Below are positions 36,307 to 44,953 of a stretch of 64,000 nucleotides of DNA, one piece after another (within the stretch, counting starts at the first letter, position 1; each line of letters starts with the position of its first letter). Source of the stretch: Vibrio agarilyticus (lineage in GTDB: Bacteria; Pseudomonadota; Gammaproteobacteria; Enterobacterales; Vibrionaceae); contig NZ_JABAIK010000002.1 of assembly GCF_012641465.1 (NCBI RefSeq), positions 124,001 through 188,000 of the forward strand, read 5' to 3'. The notes under the pieces were generated by a model. It worked only from the letters and a program-made list of their open reading frames with translations. It did not search any database and had not been told where the DNA came from. Made by a program: the position numbers and the translations under genes.

Positions 36307-37500
36307 TTAAATAATGCCCATTTCTTGGCCGACCTCGATAAAGGCATCAATGGCTTTATCAAGCTGTTCACGGCTGTGCGCCGCCGACATTTGCGTACGA
36401 ATACGTGCTTGGCCTTTTGGTACTACAGGGAAAGAGAAACCGACGACGTAAATGCCTTTGTCGAGCGAGCGTTCAGCAAATTCAGCCGCCACTTTTGCAT
36501 CACCCAGCATGATTGGAATGATCGCGTGATCTGCGCCACCCATAGTGAAACCCGCGCCTTCCATACGCGCACGGAAATGCGCCGCATTTTGCCACAATTG
36601 GTCACGCAGCGAGCCACTCTCGGCAAGCAAGTCCAATACACGCAATGATGCCGTCACGATTGCGGGAGCAACCGAGTTTGAGAATAGGTAGGGGCGCGAA
36701 CGCTGACGCAGCCATTCGATAACTTCTTTTTTGCCCGATGTGTAACCGCCCGAAGCGCCACCCATCGCTTTGCCTAACGTACCTGTAATGATGTCAATAC
36801 GGTCGACAACATTGTGATATTCGTGCGTGCCCGCACCTGTTGGCCCCATAAAACCCACTGCGTGAGAATCATCGACCATCACAAGCGCATCGTATTTATC
36901 GGCTAAGTCACAAATGGCCGGTAAATTGGCCACGACGCCATCCATAGAGAAAACGCCATCGGTGACAATCAGTTTATGTCTTGCGCCAGCTTCAGTTGCC
37001 GCGATCAACTGCTGTTCTAACTCTTGCATGTTATTGTTGGCATAGCGATAACGCATTGCTTTACAAAGACGCACACCATCAATGATTGATGCATGGTTTA
37101 GCGCATCGGAAATGATCGCGTCTTCCGCGCCAAGAATCGTCTCAAAGAGCCCCGTATTCGCATCAAAACATGACGTATAAAGAATGGTGTCTTCCATGCC
37201 CAAAAACGTTGAAAGTTTTTGTTCGAGCTGCTTATGAATATCTTGAGTGCCGCAAATAAAACGTACTGACGCCATACCAAAGCCGTGCTCTTCAAGGCCC
37301 ACTTGCGCCGCTTCGATCAACGCGGGATGGTTTGCCAAACCAAGGTAGTTGTTGGCACAAAAATTAAGCACCTCTTGACCGGTCGAAATCGAGACGGCGG
37401 CTTGCTGTTGAGAGGTGATAATGCGCTCTGATTTGTATAAGCCTTCGGCTTTCACTTCATCAATTTGCTGCTGAATTTGGGTATAAAACGCTGACGACAT
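36307..37500 (-). CDS. kbl: 2-amino-3-ketobutyrate CoA ligase (glycine C-acetyltransferase)
   Basis: A 397-residue PLP enzyme of the α-oxoamine synthase family. It converts 2-amino-3-ketobutyrate and CoA to glycine and acetyl-CoA, the step after Tdh. [19 protein letters not shown] near residue 45, [20 protein letters not shown] near 210 and the PLP lysine in [19 protein letters not shown] (about 235-253) are diagnostic. It is followed by tdh after about 150 bases. Confidence 0.97.
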   Translation of the reverse strand: MSSAFYTQIQQQIDEVKAEGLYKSERIITSQQQAAVSISTGQEVLNFCANNYLGLANHPALIEAAQVGLEEHGFGMASVRFICGTQDIHKQLEQKLSTFLGMEDTILYTSCFDANTGLFETILGAEDAIISDALNHASIIDGVRLCKAMRYRYANNNMQELEQQLIAATEAGARHKLIVTDGVFSMDGVVANLPAICDLADKYDALVMVDDSHAVGFMGPTGAGTHEYHNVVDRIDIITGTLGKAMGGASGGYTSGKKEVIEWLRQRSRPYLFSNSVAPAIVTASLRVLDLLAESGSLRDQLWQNAAHFRARMEGAGFTMGGADHAIIPIMLGDAKVAAEFAERSLDKGIYVVGFSFPVVPKGQARIRTQMSAAHSREQLDKAIDAFIEVGQEMGII

Positions 37501-37704
37501 ACGACTTCCTTAAATTAATCTGCCACGCCTTGCTGGCTTACCTCTTGTCACTTGAAATCATCGCAGAGCTTCAAAGCGCGTCTGCATGGAATTCAACGTC
37601 AACTGAGGATCTCTTTTTAGTCTAATCTAAGGCACCCAAAACCATTAGTCCTTGGTATGGAAAATCATTTGTGAACCGAAGGCACAAATCGTTTTTAATT
37701 GTGA

Positions 37705-37745
37705 TATACCCAAACAATCCTGCAGCTTCAAGTGGAAAGGGTATA
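37705..37745 (+). repeat. deleted ERIC-like repeat, copy 4, overlapping a kinase stop
   Basis: Only the two ends remain: TATACCCAAACAATCCTGCAG joined to CTTCAAGTGGAAAGGGTATA, 41 bp in all. Read on the minus strand, its right end codes the last residues of the sensor kinase (GYTLST and the TGA). Confidence 0.7.
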
Positions 37746-39134
37746 ACCTGGCAATAGAAATTGCTGACGATAACGCCCGCTCTGATTCTGCGTTTCAAGT
37801 TGACTGTGATGCAGTAATAGAATCGACTGCACCACGCGCAAACCAATCCCAAGGTCGCCGTGAGGCGCGGCATCGGTAACGCCATTTTCGATGATAAAAC
37901 GCCAGCGCTGCGTTGGCTGCTGCGCCAAAGAAATGTCAATCGTGCTGCCTTCAGGGGCGTGGCGCATCGCATTTTCAAGTAAGTTTGCTATCAAACGTTC
38001 AAGAAGCTGAGGATCGCCCCAAACCAGTGCTTGCAACATCGGTAGTGCCGAATTTTGAGCATCACGCCACTCAAGAGAACACTGCAGATGGCGTTTGGCT
38101 AACGTATGTCTTTGCCCTTCGACCACCTCTTCAATAAGCGCGGCGAAGTCCACTTTCTGCCACACAAATGATGGCATTCCGGTTTGCTGTTTAGCGCTAT
38201 TGAGTAGCTCATGAAGGTGCGTCGAGATTTTTTGACAATTACGATAAGCCACATCAATTAAGGGATCGCCTTGCGGATGTTGAATTAACCAGGTTTCCAG
38301 ATACCCCAACACGCTAGAGAGTGGGGTTTTTAGATCATGACTGAGGGCGAGCAAATTGGCTCGCTGCTGCTCTGATTGATATTGTAAATGCAAAAATTGT
38401 TGTTGAATGTGGGTGGCCATTAACTGGTACTGCGCCGCGATGGGTGCCAGTTCTGGTGCGCGCAACGTTTGCTCGGGAACCAAGCGAAAATCATTTTCAG
38501 CTTGCTGCTGCAGATCGGAAGTGACCCGCTCAATGGGGATTAAAAGAGAATGACGGACCAACCAATAGACCCCTAAGGCAAAACCGAGCACGGAAAGCAG
38601 TACCACCAGCGCGCTGATGAGATAAGGACTTTCGACCTCAGTTTGTGCAATCGCTTGATGCTTACGGCTGCCAATTACGACATAGAGATAGCCCATTGGC
38701 TCGCCATTCTCTTCAATTGCTGCCACAGAAAAGACTTTACCGCCGTCGCCCCGTGGATCTTGCCCTAAAATAGGAAATGGCTCGCCTTGCAGATAACGTT
38801 CTATCGGTGTCAGATCGACGTGGGTCGCCATAACAGCATCAGGCGGCGCGGCATGGGTGGTGATTTTTCCACTGCGGTCGAGAAAATAAATTTCGAAATC
38901 GGGCCCCATCAACATCAGCGTATGAAAAATCGATTTCAATGCGACTGGGTTGTAGTCTGTCCCTAACATCAGTGGGTTATCATCACGCATATGCTGAGCA
39001 AGATCGCGATGAAGACTTTGTGTCGTGCGCTGCTCTATGATCTGACTTTGTTGATGATAACAAAACACGACAACCGCGGTGGTAGCAAGGAACCACAAAG
39101 CGGTGAACAGTGTTAAACGCAACTTAAAACTCAT
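37728..39134 (-). CDS. sensor histidine kinase
   Basis: A 468-residue membrane kinase. A first membrane helix (about 5-27), a periplasmic region (about 30-165) and a second helix near 165-190 precede a HAMP linker. The dimerisation box is LALSHDLKTPLSSVLGYLE (phospho-accepting H at about 268), and the ATP-binding domain has the N box LLERLIANLLENAMRHAPEG. The next boxes are unusual: no DxGxG, and only GDLGIGLRVVQ marks a G2 box, with a short lid. The C-terminal codons come from a deleted ERIC-like repeat. The start at 39134 is preferred to 39173, 39 bases earlier. It pairs with the response regulator upstream. Confidence 0.85.
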   Translation of the reverse strand: MSFKLRLTLFTALWFLATTAVVVFCYHQQSQIIEQRTTQSLHRDLAQHMRDDNPLMLGTDYNPVALKSIFHTLMLMGPDFEIYFLDRSGKITTHAAPPDAVMATHVDLTPIERYLQGEPFPILGQDPRGDGGKVFSVAAIEENGEPMGYLYVVIGSRKHQAIAQTEVESPYLISALVVLLSVLGFALGVYWLVRHSLLIPIERVTSDLQQQAENDFRLVPEQTLRAPELAPIAAQYQLMATHIQQQFLHLQYQSEQQRANLLALSHDLKTPLSSVLGYLETWLIQHPQGDPLIDVAYRNCQKISTHLHELLNSAKQQTGMPSFVWQKVDFAALIEEVVEGQRHTLAKRHLQCSLEWRDAQNSALPMLQALVWGDPQLLERLIANLLENAMRHAPEGSTIDISLAQQPTQRWRFIIENGVTDAAPHGDLGIGLRVVQSILLLHHSQLETQNQSGRYRQQFLLPGYTLST

Positions 39135-39173
39135 GCATCCCTTCCTAGCTCCGTTACTGCTCAATCGAGCCAC

Positions 39174-39908
39174 TCAATGGCGTGTGGTCAGCGGGTCAAA
39201 TTTATACCCCACTCCCCAAACAGTTTGAATACAGTTTTGACCACGTTGACGCAATTTGCTGCGTAATCGATTTATCGTACTGCACACGGTGTGTTGATAC
39301 CCTTCGTAAGGGGTTTGCCACACATGCTCAAGCAGCTCGGTTTTGCTGTAGACTCGCCCAGGTCGCTGAGCGAGAAAGTGCAACAGTGAAAATTCCGTCG
39401 CGGTCAGTGAGATCGACTCGCGATCAATGGCCACATCGTGCTGCTGAGGTGATATGGTTAAAGCACCAAATTGCAACGGCGTCTCAAGTGCGCCATTGAG
39501 CTCGTTGTTTGAGGGGCCTTCGCGATGCTGGTGACGACGAAGCACGTTACGCACTCGCGCTTGAAACTCAAGCACGCTAAAAGGCTTAGTGATGTAATCA
39601 TCAACCCCAGCTTCGAGACCGTCCACTCGCTCTAGTTCACTATCTCGTGCGGTTAGCATGAGCACGGGTGTCCAATCATCGTTTTTTCGCAGCATTTGGC
39701 ACAGCGACAGACCGTCACCATCGGGTAGACCGCGATCAAGCACCCAGAGGTCAATCTTATGCTGAGCCGCTAACGTCGTCGCGTCAGCGCAGCTTTGGCC
39801 ACGCACAACATGATGGTTTAAAATCTTAAGGTGCAATTCAATCAGCGCAGCCAAGTCATTATCATCTTCAACCAATAAAATCGTTTTACCTGTGGGCAGA
39901 GTGTCCAT
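39174..39908 (-). CDS. OmpR-family response regulator
   Basis: A 244-residue two-domain response regulator. The receiver has the acidic pair in ILLVEDDNDLAAL, the phospho-acceptor aspartate in LWVLDRGLPDGDG (near residue 58), T in MLTARDS and K in ITKPFS. The C-terminal winged helix (about 145-240) carries the LTATEFSLLHFLAQRPGRVYSKTELLEHVW and TVCSTINRLRSKL stretches. AAGGCGA precedes the ATG at 39908; a frame extended to 40031 lacks support. It is encoded just before the sensor kinase and after the two spondin-domain genes. Confidence 0.92.
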   Translation of the reverse strand: MDTLPTGKTILLVEDDNDLAALIELHLKILNHHVVRGQSCADATTLAAQHKIDLWVLDRGLPDGDGLSLCQMLRKNDDWTPVLMLTARDSELERVDGLEAGVDDYITKPFSVLEFQARVRNVLRRHQHREGPSNNELNGALETPLQFGALTISPQQHDVAIDRESISLTATEFSLLHFLAQRPGRVYSKTELLEHVWQTPYEGYQHTVCSTINRLRSKLRQRGQNCIQTVWGVGYKFDPLTTRH

Positions 39909-39980
39909 TAATGTCGCCTTTTGCTCGCTCCTGATGCCCACAAGACCTAACCCAAGACAAAAAACTTTCACCCTTGTGTC

Positions 39981-40014
39981 CCCAAGTAACCTCGGCATGT
40001 GGAAGTTACTTGGG
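39981..40014. other. 10-bp inverted repeat upstream of the response regulator
   Basis: CCCAAGTAAC (39981-39990) and GTTACTTGGG (40005-40014) form a perfect stem with a 14-base loop, 73 bases before the response regulator start and about 60 bases after the spondin lipoprotein stop. There is no uridine run. It may be an operator, an attenuator, or a small palindromic repeat; the TACCCAAGTAAC edge resembles ERIC ends. Confidence 0.45.
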
Positions 40015-40074
40015 TATCTCATTGGTTTCACTAAAGATGCAAATCGCTTTAATGATATGAGAGGATCAACAAAC

Positions 40075-40773
40075 TTAATCCAGTCTCGTAATTGTGACGA
40101 CCGCCGCCGGATTCACAAACCGATGTTGTGGCCCAAGCACAGAGCTTGGTAACCCATCTGCCGCGCTCACCACACCAGGATGCGTACTCACGACATCAGT
40201 ATCATCTCGCTCAGGATTAAACCCTTCTGCATCGCCTAAGTTTGCAGCCGCAGGCCCAGGAATCGTATCGGCAGATTCATCATTTGCTTCGGTACCTGCA
40301 TCCCATACCACCATGTTCATTTCAAAACTCTCACCGACGGCAAGTGAGGAAAGTGGCAGCGCATTTTCACCAACGAAGGCATCATTGGTATTGACTAACA
40401 TAGCGGCAACTGCGGCAGTCTGATTGGCGTAATACTCCACTGTCAAGGTCACCGTTTGTGTGGTGCCTGGGGCAATCACACCGCTACCGGATGCGGTTTG
40501 ATAGACGTTTGGATCGGTACGACTTAGCGCGAGCAGATCCGCGTTATCCCCCGCTTCCGCTAATTGCTCAAGCGGCACGGACGCTGGCTGGCCCACCGTA
40601 AACAACTGAAATTGATCATTGTGGGTTAAGATCGTCATCGGTGATAGTGGCTGACTTGACGTTACATTTTCGATACTCACCATATAGCGCGCTGTGTTGT
40701 CATGATCATCTCCATCATGACACGCGGTCAGTATTCCTGCGACACTCAGAGCCGCAATGACTCGATAATTCAT
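40075..40773 (-). CDS. spondin_N domain lipoprotein
   Basis: A 232-residue probable lipoprotein (signal peptide MNYRVIAALSVAGILTAC, lipidated Cys18). The mature part (from about 25) resembles the spondin N-terminal domain known in bacteria: RYMVSIENVTSSQPLSPMTILTHNDQFQLFTVG, DAGTEANDESADTIPGP and the ending GPQHRFVNPAAVVTITRLD. Function is unknown. It lies 9 bases after a paralogue and upstream of the two-component genes. It may be a surface or periplasmic protein; whether it is the signal for the kinase cannot be told. Confidence 0.75.
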   Translation of the reverse strand: MNYRVIAALSVAGILTACHDGDDHDNTARYMVSIENVTSSQPLSPMTILTHNDQFQLFTVGQPASVPLEQLAEAGDNADLLALSRTDPNVYQTASGSGVIAPGTTQTVTLTVEYYANQTAAVAAMLVNTNDAFVGENALPLSSLAVGESFEMNMVVWDAGTEANDESADTIPGPAAANLGDAEGFNPERDDTDVVSTHPGVVSAADGLPSSVLGPQHRFVNPAAVVTITRLD

Positions 40774-40782
40774 ATTCGCCTC

Positions 40783-41457
40783 CTATTTCACCGTCACAGT
40801 CATAGTTGCCACTGGGTTCAGCCAGCGATGCTGCGTGTTGCGTAAATCACTCAACCCGCCAGTAGGATCAGCGTCACCGAGATTACCCGGGTGAATATGC
40901 ACCATTGGGTTGGTAATCGAGGTTTCAACGCCAGTACCGCCGGTATCAAAGGTCAAGAAAGGTGGGTTGGGAATACTGGCTTGTAATTCATCATTGGCTT
41001 CGGTACCTGCATCGTAACCGTACAAATTCACTTTATACGTGCCTGCGGTCGTTGGAATTTTCCAGCTATCCAAGCCAACAAAACCATCGTTGGTCGGCAA
41101 TAACATTGCTGTCACGGTAAGGTATTGATTATCACCAGTGTCAAAGCTGAATGCGATAGAAGTGGACGGGTTTAATGGCCCATTGGCGGGATTTTCGTAT
41201 ACCGCCCCACCGATATTGCCAACAATGGTCGAAAGTTCAGAGATATCGCCCCCTTCCGCCATCAGTTCTAATGCGGCGGAAGCCTCTTTGCCTGTGCGGA
41301 ACAGGTACGCATCTCCATCGTGAGCGGCAAACAGTAAGGGGGTAAAGTAGATGCCCTTAGTAACATTATTGAACGTGATATCAAGCTCTGCGGCCTGCGC
41401 GGTTGCACCAAGGGTCAAAGAACTGGCAAGCAGTCCGAGAGTGAGTCGTGTATTCAT
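40783..41457 (-). CDS. spondin_N domain exported protein
   Basis: A 224-residue exported protein, the paralogue of the lipoprotein downstream. MNTRLTLGLLASSLTLGATAQA is a signal peptide with no lipobox. The mature part starts AELDITFNNVTKGIYFTPLLFAAHDGDAYLF and contains NDGFVGLDSWKIP, YDAGTEANDELQASIPNPP and the ending LRNTQHRWLNPVATMTVTVK; GTEAND and QHR...NP occur in both. Probably soluble and periplasmic or secreted. It is probably the first gene of the operon; the LysR gene is divergent beyond a repeat. Confidence 0.75.
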   Translation of the reverse strand: MNTRLTLGLLASSLTLGATAQAAELDITFNNVTKGIYFTPLLFAAHDGDAYLFRTGKEASAALELMAEGGDISELSTIVGNIGGAVYENPANGPLNPSTSIAFSFDTGDNQYLTVTAMLLPTNDGFVGLDSWKIPTTAGTYKVNLYGYDAGTEANDELQASIPNPPFLTFDTGGTGVETSITNPMVHIHPGNLGDADPTGGLSDLRNTQHRWLNPVATMTVTVK

Positions 41458-41484
41458 TAGGTTGCTTCCTCTTGTTTGCTAATA

Positions 41485-41626
41485 TATCCCCAAACAACTT
41501 AGCGATGCAGTTAGGCGACAAGCGAACACAGCCTCTAAGCACAGCGGCGCTATGTGATGAGGTTTGTGAGTGCCAGTGCCTTAATTTCTTAAAGAAACGC
41601 GCTGCACCTTCAAGTAGAACGGATAT
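41485..41626 (+). repeat. ERIC-like intergenic repeat, copy 5
   Basis: A full-length copy: TATCCCCAAACAACTTAGCGATGCAGTTAGGCGACAAGCGAA, AGCCTCTAAGCACAG, TATGTGATGAGGTTTGTGAG, AAGTAGAACGGATAT. It occupies the leader between the spondin gene and the divergent LysR gene. In it the inner segment TTAATTTCTTAAAGAAACGC replaces the short spacer of copy 1. Confidence 0.72.
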
Positions 41627-41838
41627 GATTGGGCATATTGGTTTGACTTGCTAATAAGCATGCCAAGCAAAAATGACAAAGCGCTCCGCAAACTCTCACA
41701 ATTTTCTCACAAATATTGCGTGCTTTTCTCCGCCTCGTGAAATGCGGGATTTGTGCCTTGAAAACAACTGAGCGACAATACGTTTCTCACTGGACGCAAG
41801 TTCAGACTTTAAAATCGTGTTGTGACGGAATCTCTCTC

Positions 41839-42771
41839 ATGGTCAACCCCAAGTTGCTGGCGCTCTTGCCGGACTTAGCCACTTTCATCTTAATCGTCAA
41901 TGAGGGCAGCTTTACCGCAGCCGCCAAACGTCTTGGTGTGACCCCATCGGCTCTGAGTAAGCTCATCACGCGCTTGGAAAAGGCGCTCGAAGTGAAACTG
42001 TTTGAGCGAACCACCCGCCAACTGGTGATCACTCAAGTTGGCTCACGCATTTATGACCAAAGCCTTGCGATGGTGACGGCAGCGCAGCAGGCTATTGAAA
42101 TTTCAGCGCAAGATCACGCAGAGCCTCAAGGCTCACTCACCGTTGCCGCGCCAGAAGCGTTTTTAAACAGTGTGCTGCAACCTTTTGTGCTGCCATTTTT
42201 AGCCCAATACCCCAACATTGAATTAAAATTGCGCGCCGCAGACGGCGCGATTGATCTGTTCCATCAAGGCATTGATGTTGCTTTTATGCTCACCGATAAG
42301 CCCGATGAAAATTTAGTGCTGAAAGAGATCCGCCCAACCAACTTAGTTCTGTGTGCATCACCGAGTTATGTGGCTGCGCGAAGCATGCCACAGCACCCAC
42401 AACAGCTCAGCGAACATGATTGTTTGTATTTGGCCGAAAACGACAAAGATAATCTCTGGTCTTTTTTTCGTGAAGATGCCTTCTGCACTGTCGCAGTGAA
42501 AGGGCGTTATTCGGTGAACCAATCCCAGCTTAGACTCAATGGCGTCAAAGCTGGATTGGGAATTGGTATTTTTCACGATTTTGTCATTCAGCAAGCGCTA
42601 AACGATGGTGATGTGATAGAGGTATTGCCCGATTGGACGCTGAAAAGTAACTATCATGGCGTTATTGCTATGCAATATCCACGCATGACTTATATGCCTG
42701 CACGATTACGCGCGTTTATTGATTTTATTGAAGAACAAGTGATACCGAAATTGGAGCAGCACAACCTGTGA
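41839..42771 (+). CDS. LysR-family transcriptional regulator
   Basis: A 310-residue LysR regulator. The N-terminal winged helix (about 8-70) reads LPDLATFILIVNEGSFTAAAKRLGVTPSALSKLITRLEKALEVKLFERTTRQLVIT, typical of the family. The effector-binding part (about 95-300) follows. The start at 41839 is preferred to 41716, which would put 41 residues before the domain. It is divergent from the spondin operon across a repeat and could regulate it; this is a guess from position. Confidence 0.88.
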   Translation: MVNPKLLALLPDLATFILIVNEGSFTAAAKRLGVTPSALSKLITRLEKALEVKLFERTTRQLVITQVGSRIYDQSLAMVTAAQQAIEISAQDHAEPQGSLTVAAPEAFLNSVLQPFVLPFLAQYPNIELKLRAADGAIDLFHQGIDVAFMLTDKPDENLVLKEIRPTNLVLCASPSYVAARSMPQHPQQLSEHDCLYLAENDKDNLWSFFREDAFCTVAVKGRYSVNQSQLRLNGVKAGLGIGIFHDFVIQQALNDGDVIEVLPDWTLKSNYHGVIAMQYPRMTYMPARLRAFIDFIEEQVIPKLEQHNL

Positions 42772-42806
42772 AGCCTCCCAAAAGACTCTAAAATCAATTG
42801 AAAACC

Positions 42807-43196
42807 TTAATTGAATAACGTGCTCCAAATGCTGGGGTTACGCTTTTCGTGATAGGTCTCTCTCAAGTCATCAATATCACGCAGACGCGCTTGAGCTTGC
42901 TTGAAATTTCCCGCCGCAAGCTCGGCATCAATTATGGTTAGCGTGTGCGACAAGCGCTCAAATCCCTCTTGATACATCGCGTTTTTTTCAGCAGGATACT
43001 CACCACGCTTGGCTTCTTCCACCAATGCACGAAACGCGGTGATCGCTTGTGTCATTTCCTCGGCTGTTTGCGCCTGAGCGGCCTGACGAAACTCCCACTT
43101 GAGTGATTTCATATTCTGTTTTAAGTCAAAGTCGCCAGCCATCGCCACTGAACCTAGCACCATACTCAAACTGAGAAAAAGGGTGACATACCGCAT
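42807..43196 (-). CDS. cybC: cytochrome b562-like periplasmic protein
   Basis: A 129-residue exported protein; signal peptide MRYVTLFLSLSMVLGSVAMA then a four-helix bundle. It follows E. coli cytochrome b562: the methionine haem ligand lies in DLKQNMKSLKWEF and the histidine ligand in RETYHEKRNP, with KQAQARLRDIDDLRE before it. Both axial ligands are thus present. There is no CXXCH, so haem would be non-covalent. AAGGAG just before 43196 fixes the ATG; a GTG start six bases earlier lies inside that ribosome site. Small electron carrier of unknown partner. Single gene. Confidence 0.85.
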   Translation of the reverse strand: MRYVTLFLSLSMVLGSVAMAGDFDLKQNMKSLKWEFRQAAQAQTAEEMTQAITAFRALVEEAKRGEYPAEKNAMYQEGFERLSHTLTIIDAELAAGNFKQAQARLRDIDDLRETYHEKRNPSIWSTLFN

Positions 43197-43263
43197 TTGC
43201 ACTCCTTGCGCGCGAAATAAATCAAGTCATCAGACTAACAGATTACCTTTTGCCGCGCATCTT

Positions 43264-43725
43264 TCATTCCTGACTCTCACAAAGCTGTTTAATCAGGGGC
43301 AAAGCTTGCTGCCAACCCGAGTCAAACAAAGCAGAAAACGCATTGTGTGTCGTAACTGTAATGGTCAAAAGGACACTGTTTTCTAGCACCACCAACTGAT
43401 AGCGCTCTCGCGACCCGATCCATTGCTCAACGATAGTGCGATTGACGATGGCATCACCGTTCGACATGGAGAGTGGCATGATCATTTCAACATGGTGAAA
43501 TTCAACGCTCTGATTAGGAATATACTCATCAATAATGACTTTTGAGCCGCCAAGTTCAGCATCCGAAAAAACCAACTCACCACCAACCCGCCATTGACCT
43601 TTAAATGTCGAATGTGGTGATATGACCTGCGCCCATTTTTCATAACAATCCACTTCCGTCAACATACGCCAAATACACTGTGGCGTTGCCGAAATTTCAA
43701 TTTGATAACATAAGGTTTCTTGCAC
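43264..43725 (-). CDS. SRPBCC/START-like ligand-binding domain protein
   Basis: A 153-residue soluble protein with a START-like fold: N-terminal IEISATPQCIWRMLTEVDCYEKWAQVI, then GQWRVGGELVFSDAE and a long last helix ALFDSGWQQALPLIKQLCES. The pattern with W in CYEKWAQ is common in the polyketide cyclase/SRPBCC group. It should bind a hydrophobic ligand in a central cavity; the ligand is unknown. It lies 67 bases upstream of the cytochrome b562 gene, on the same strand. Confidence 0.75.
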   Translation of the reverse strand: MQETLCYQIEISATPQCIWRMLTEVDCYEKWAQVISPHSTFKGQWRVGGELVFSDAELGGSKVIIDEYIPNQSVEFHHVEMIMPLSMSNGDAIVNRTIVEQWIGSRERYQLVVLENSVLLTITVTTHNAFSALFDSGWQQALPLIKQLCESQE

Positions 43726-43978
43726 TTTACCCCCATAAAGTACGGTTACTACGCTCTGTTTAACTGGGTATAGTCAAGGAGGCTCACTTTACCAAACCCA
43801 ACGCGGCAAAATGCGTCCCAACTCAAACCCCAAAACCAAACCACGTGACATTTACATGAAAATCCTGCGGTTAAAGTGTAAAAATCTGGTATGACAAGTG
43901 ATGCAGGCTCAATGGTGGTAAATTTTTAGTGAGAACAGAGAAATCATCTTTACAAAAGCAGTGACAATTCGTTACAGT

Positions 43979-44090
43979 GGCGTTGACAGAACGCCTCGCT
44001 TGCGCGTCTGGAACGAGGCCGAGTTTCGGGGGGGAGTCGGCCTCACTGTTTGTCGAAGTGGCTATCACGTCACACGTTTTGTGGCGTGAT
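43979..44090. other. structured intergenic region with overlapping alternative stems
   Basis: Three consecutive stems share bases. Stem 1: GGCGTT (43979-43984) with AACGCC (43990-43995). Stem 2: GCCTCG (43993-43998) with CGAGGC (44014-44019). Stem 3: GAGGCCGA (44015-44022) with TCGGCCTC (44037-44044), around a G7 loop. Stems 1 and 3 together exclude stem 2. A fourth hairpin, ATCACG-TCACA with TGTGG-CGTGAT, follows at 44064-44090. No protein frame is supported. The layout suits an RNA switch, a small RNA or a regulatory DNA site; no promoter is placed. The remaining intergenic DNA from 43726 to 44326 otherwise holds only a repeat (44160). Confidence 0.5.
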
Positions 44091-44159
44091 AAACCCTTCG
44101 TTGAATCAAGAGCCTTTCCTTAGCCCTATTGCGTTAAAATTTCTTTTTCTTTTAACAGA

Positions 44160-44281
44160 TATACCTAAAATACACGAAAATGCGAGTAGCAGACCAAAGA
44201 GCAAAGCCTTTTAACGAAGCTATGTGATGAGGTTTGTCAGAGCTAACCAGCAACGGCGCAACTTCAAATAGTAAGAGTATA
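44160..44281 (+). repeat. ERIC-like intergenic repeat, copy 6
   Basis: TATACCTAAAATACACGAAAATGCGAGTAGC, CAAAGCCTTTTAACGAAGC, TATGTGATGAGGTTTGTCAG and AACTTCAAATAGTAAGAGTATA, in the same order as other copies. Its left third is degenerate. It ends 46 bases before the stop of the 208-residue gene. Confidence 0.68.
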
Positions 44282-44326
44282 AGCACAGCAAAATTTAGTG
44301 GTAGTAAAACAAACTTTATCTTTACA

Positions 44327-44953
44327 CTAGGGTCGATTCTGATTCAAGAAAAATACCTTATCTTGATGGTCGTCAATATCATCTAATACACGCTCAATGA
44401 GTGTAGAAATAAACATAATACTGCTACACGTCTTTGATATATGAGATGTCATCATATCAAAATCTTTACTCATATCTTCTTCATTTAACAACCTGAATTT
44501 TATATAATCCAACTCGTTACCAATGTTGATGATGTCTTGTTTAATCCCTTCGTTAAAATGGATGATAGAGTTTAACTGAGACTGCTCATTAGCATGAAAC
44601 TTCAATTCATTTAAATAAAAACTAACATCAATAATACCATTCTTAACTTCATCATTAATAGTATTCATAGATTTAATTTTAGTGATAACATCTGAATTGT
44701 ATTCTAATGAAAAACGAGAATCATCGTTATCGATAATTTTTTCATTATCACCATAATTAATATCATCCTCAATAATTACACTAAATATAAAAATCGAGCT
44801 CACAAATAAATAAATAAAATTTGAAGCGATTAATATCAATGTAAAATCATAGTTAGGCATGGGACTGCTATAGCATTCAATCCCAATAAAAATAATAAGG
44901 CTAACATATAATACAGATATAATGCCAAATGTTATTTTAAAATATCTTATCAT
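44327..44953 (-). CDS. hypothetical two-helix membrane protein
   Basis: A 208-residue protein. Two membrane helices lie near residues 6-26 (TFGIISVLYVSLIIFIGI) and 38-60 (FTLILIASNFIYLFVSSIFIFSVII). The rest (about 65-208) is hydrophilic and helical, with acidic stretches and heptad-like segments near 88-150, so it likely forms a cytoplasmic helical bundle or coiled coil. I recognise no family. Its ATG overlaps the stop of the EAL-LuxR gene (ATGA), so they are translationally coupled and probably work together. AT-rich, like the rest of the block. Confidence 0.6.
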   Translation of the reverse strand: MIRYFKITFGIISVLYVSLIIFIGIECYSSPMPNYDFTLILIASNFIYLFVSSIFIFSVIIEDDINYGDNEKIIDNDDSRFSLEYNSDVITKIKSMNTINDEVKNGIIDVSFYLNELKFHANEQSQLNSIIHFNEGIKQDIINIGNELDYIKFRLLNEEDMSKDFDMMTSHISKTCSSIMFISTLIERVLDDIDDHQDKVFFLNQNRP

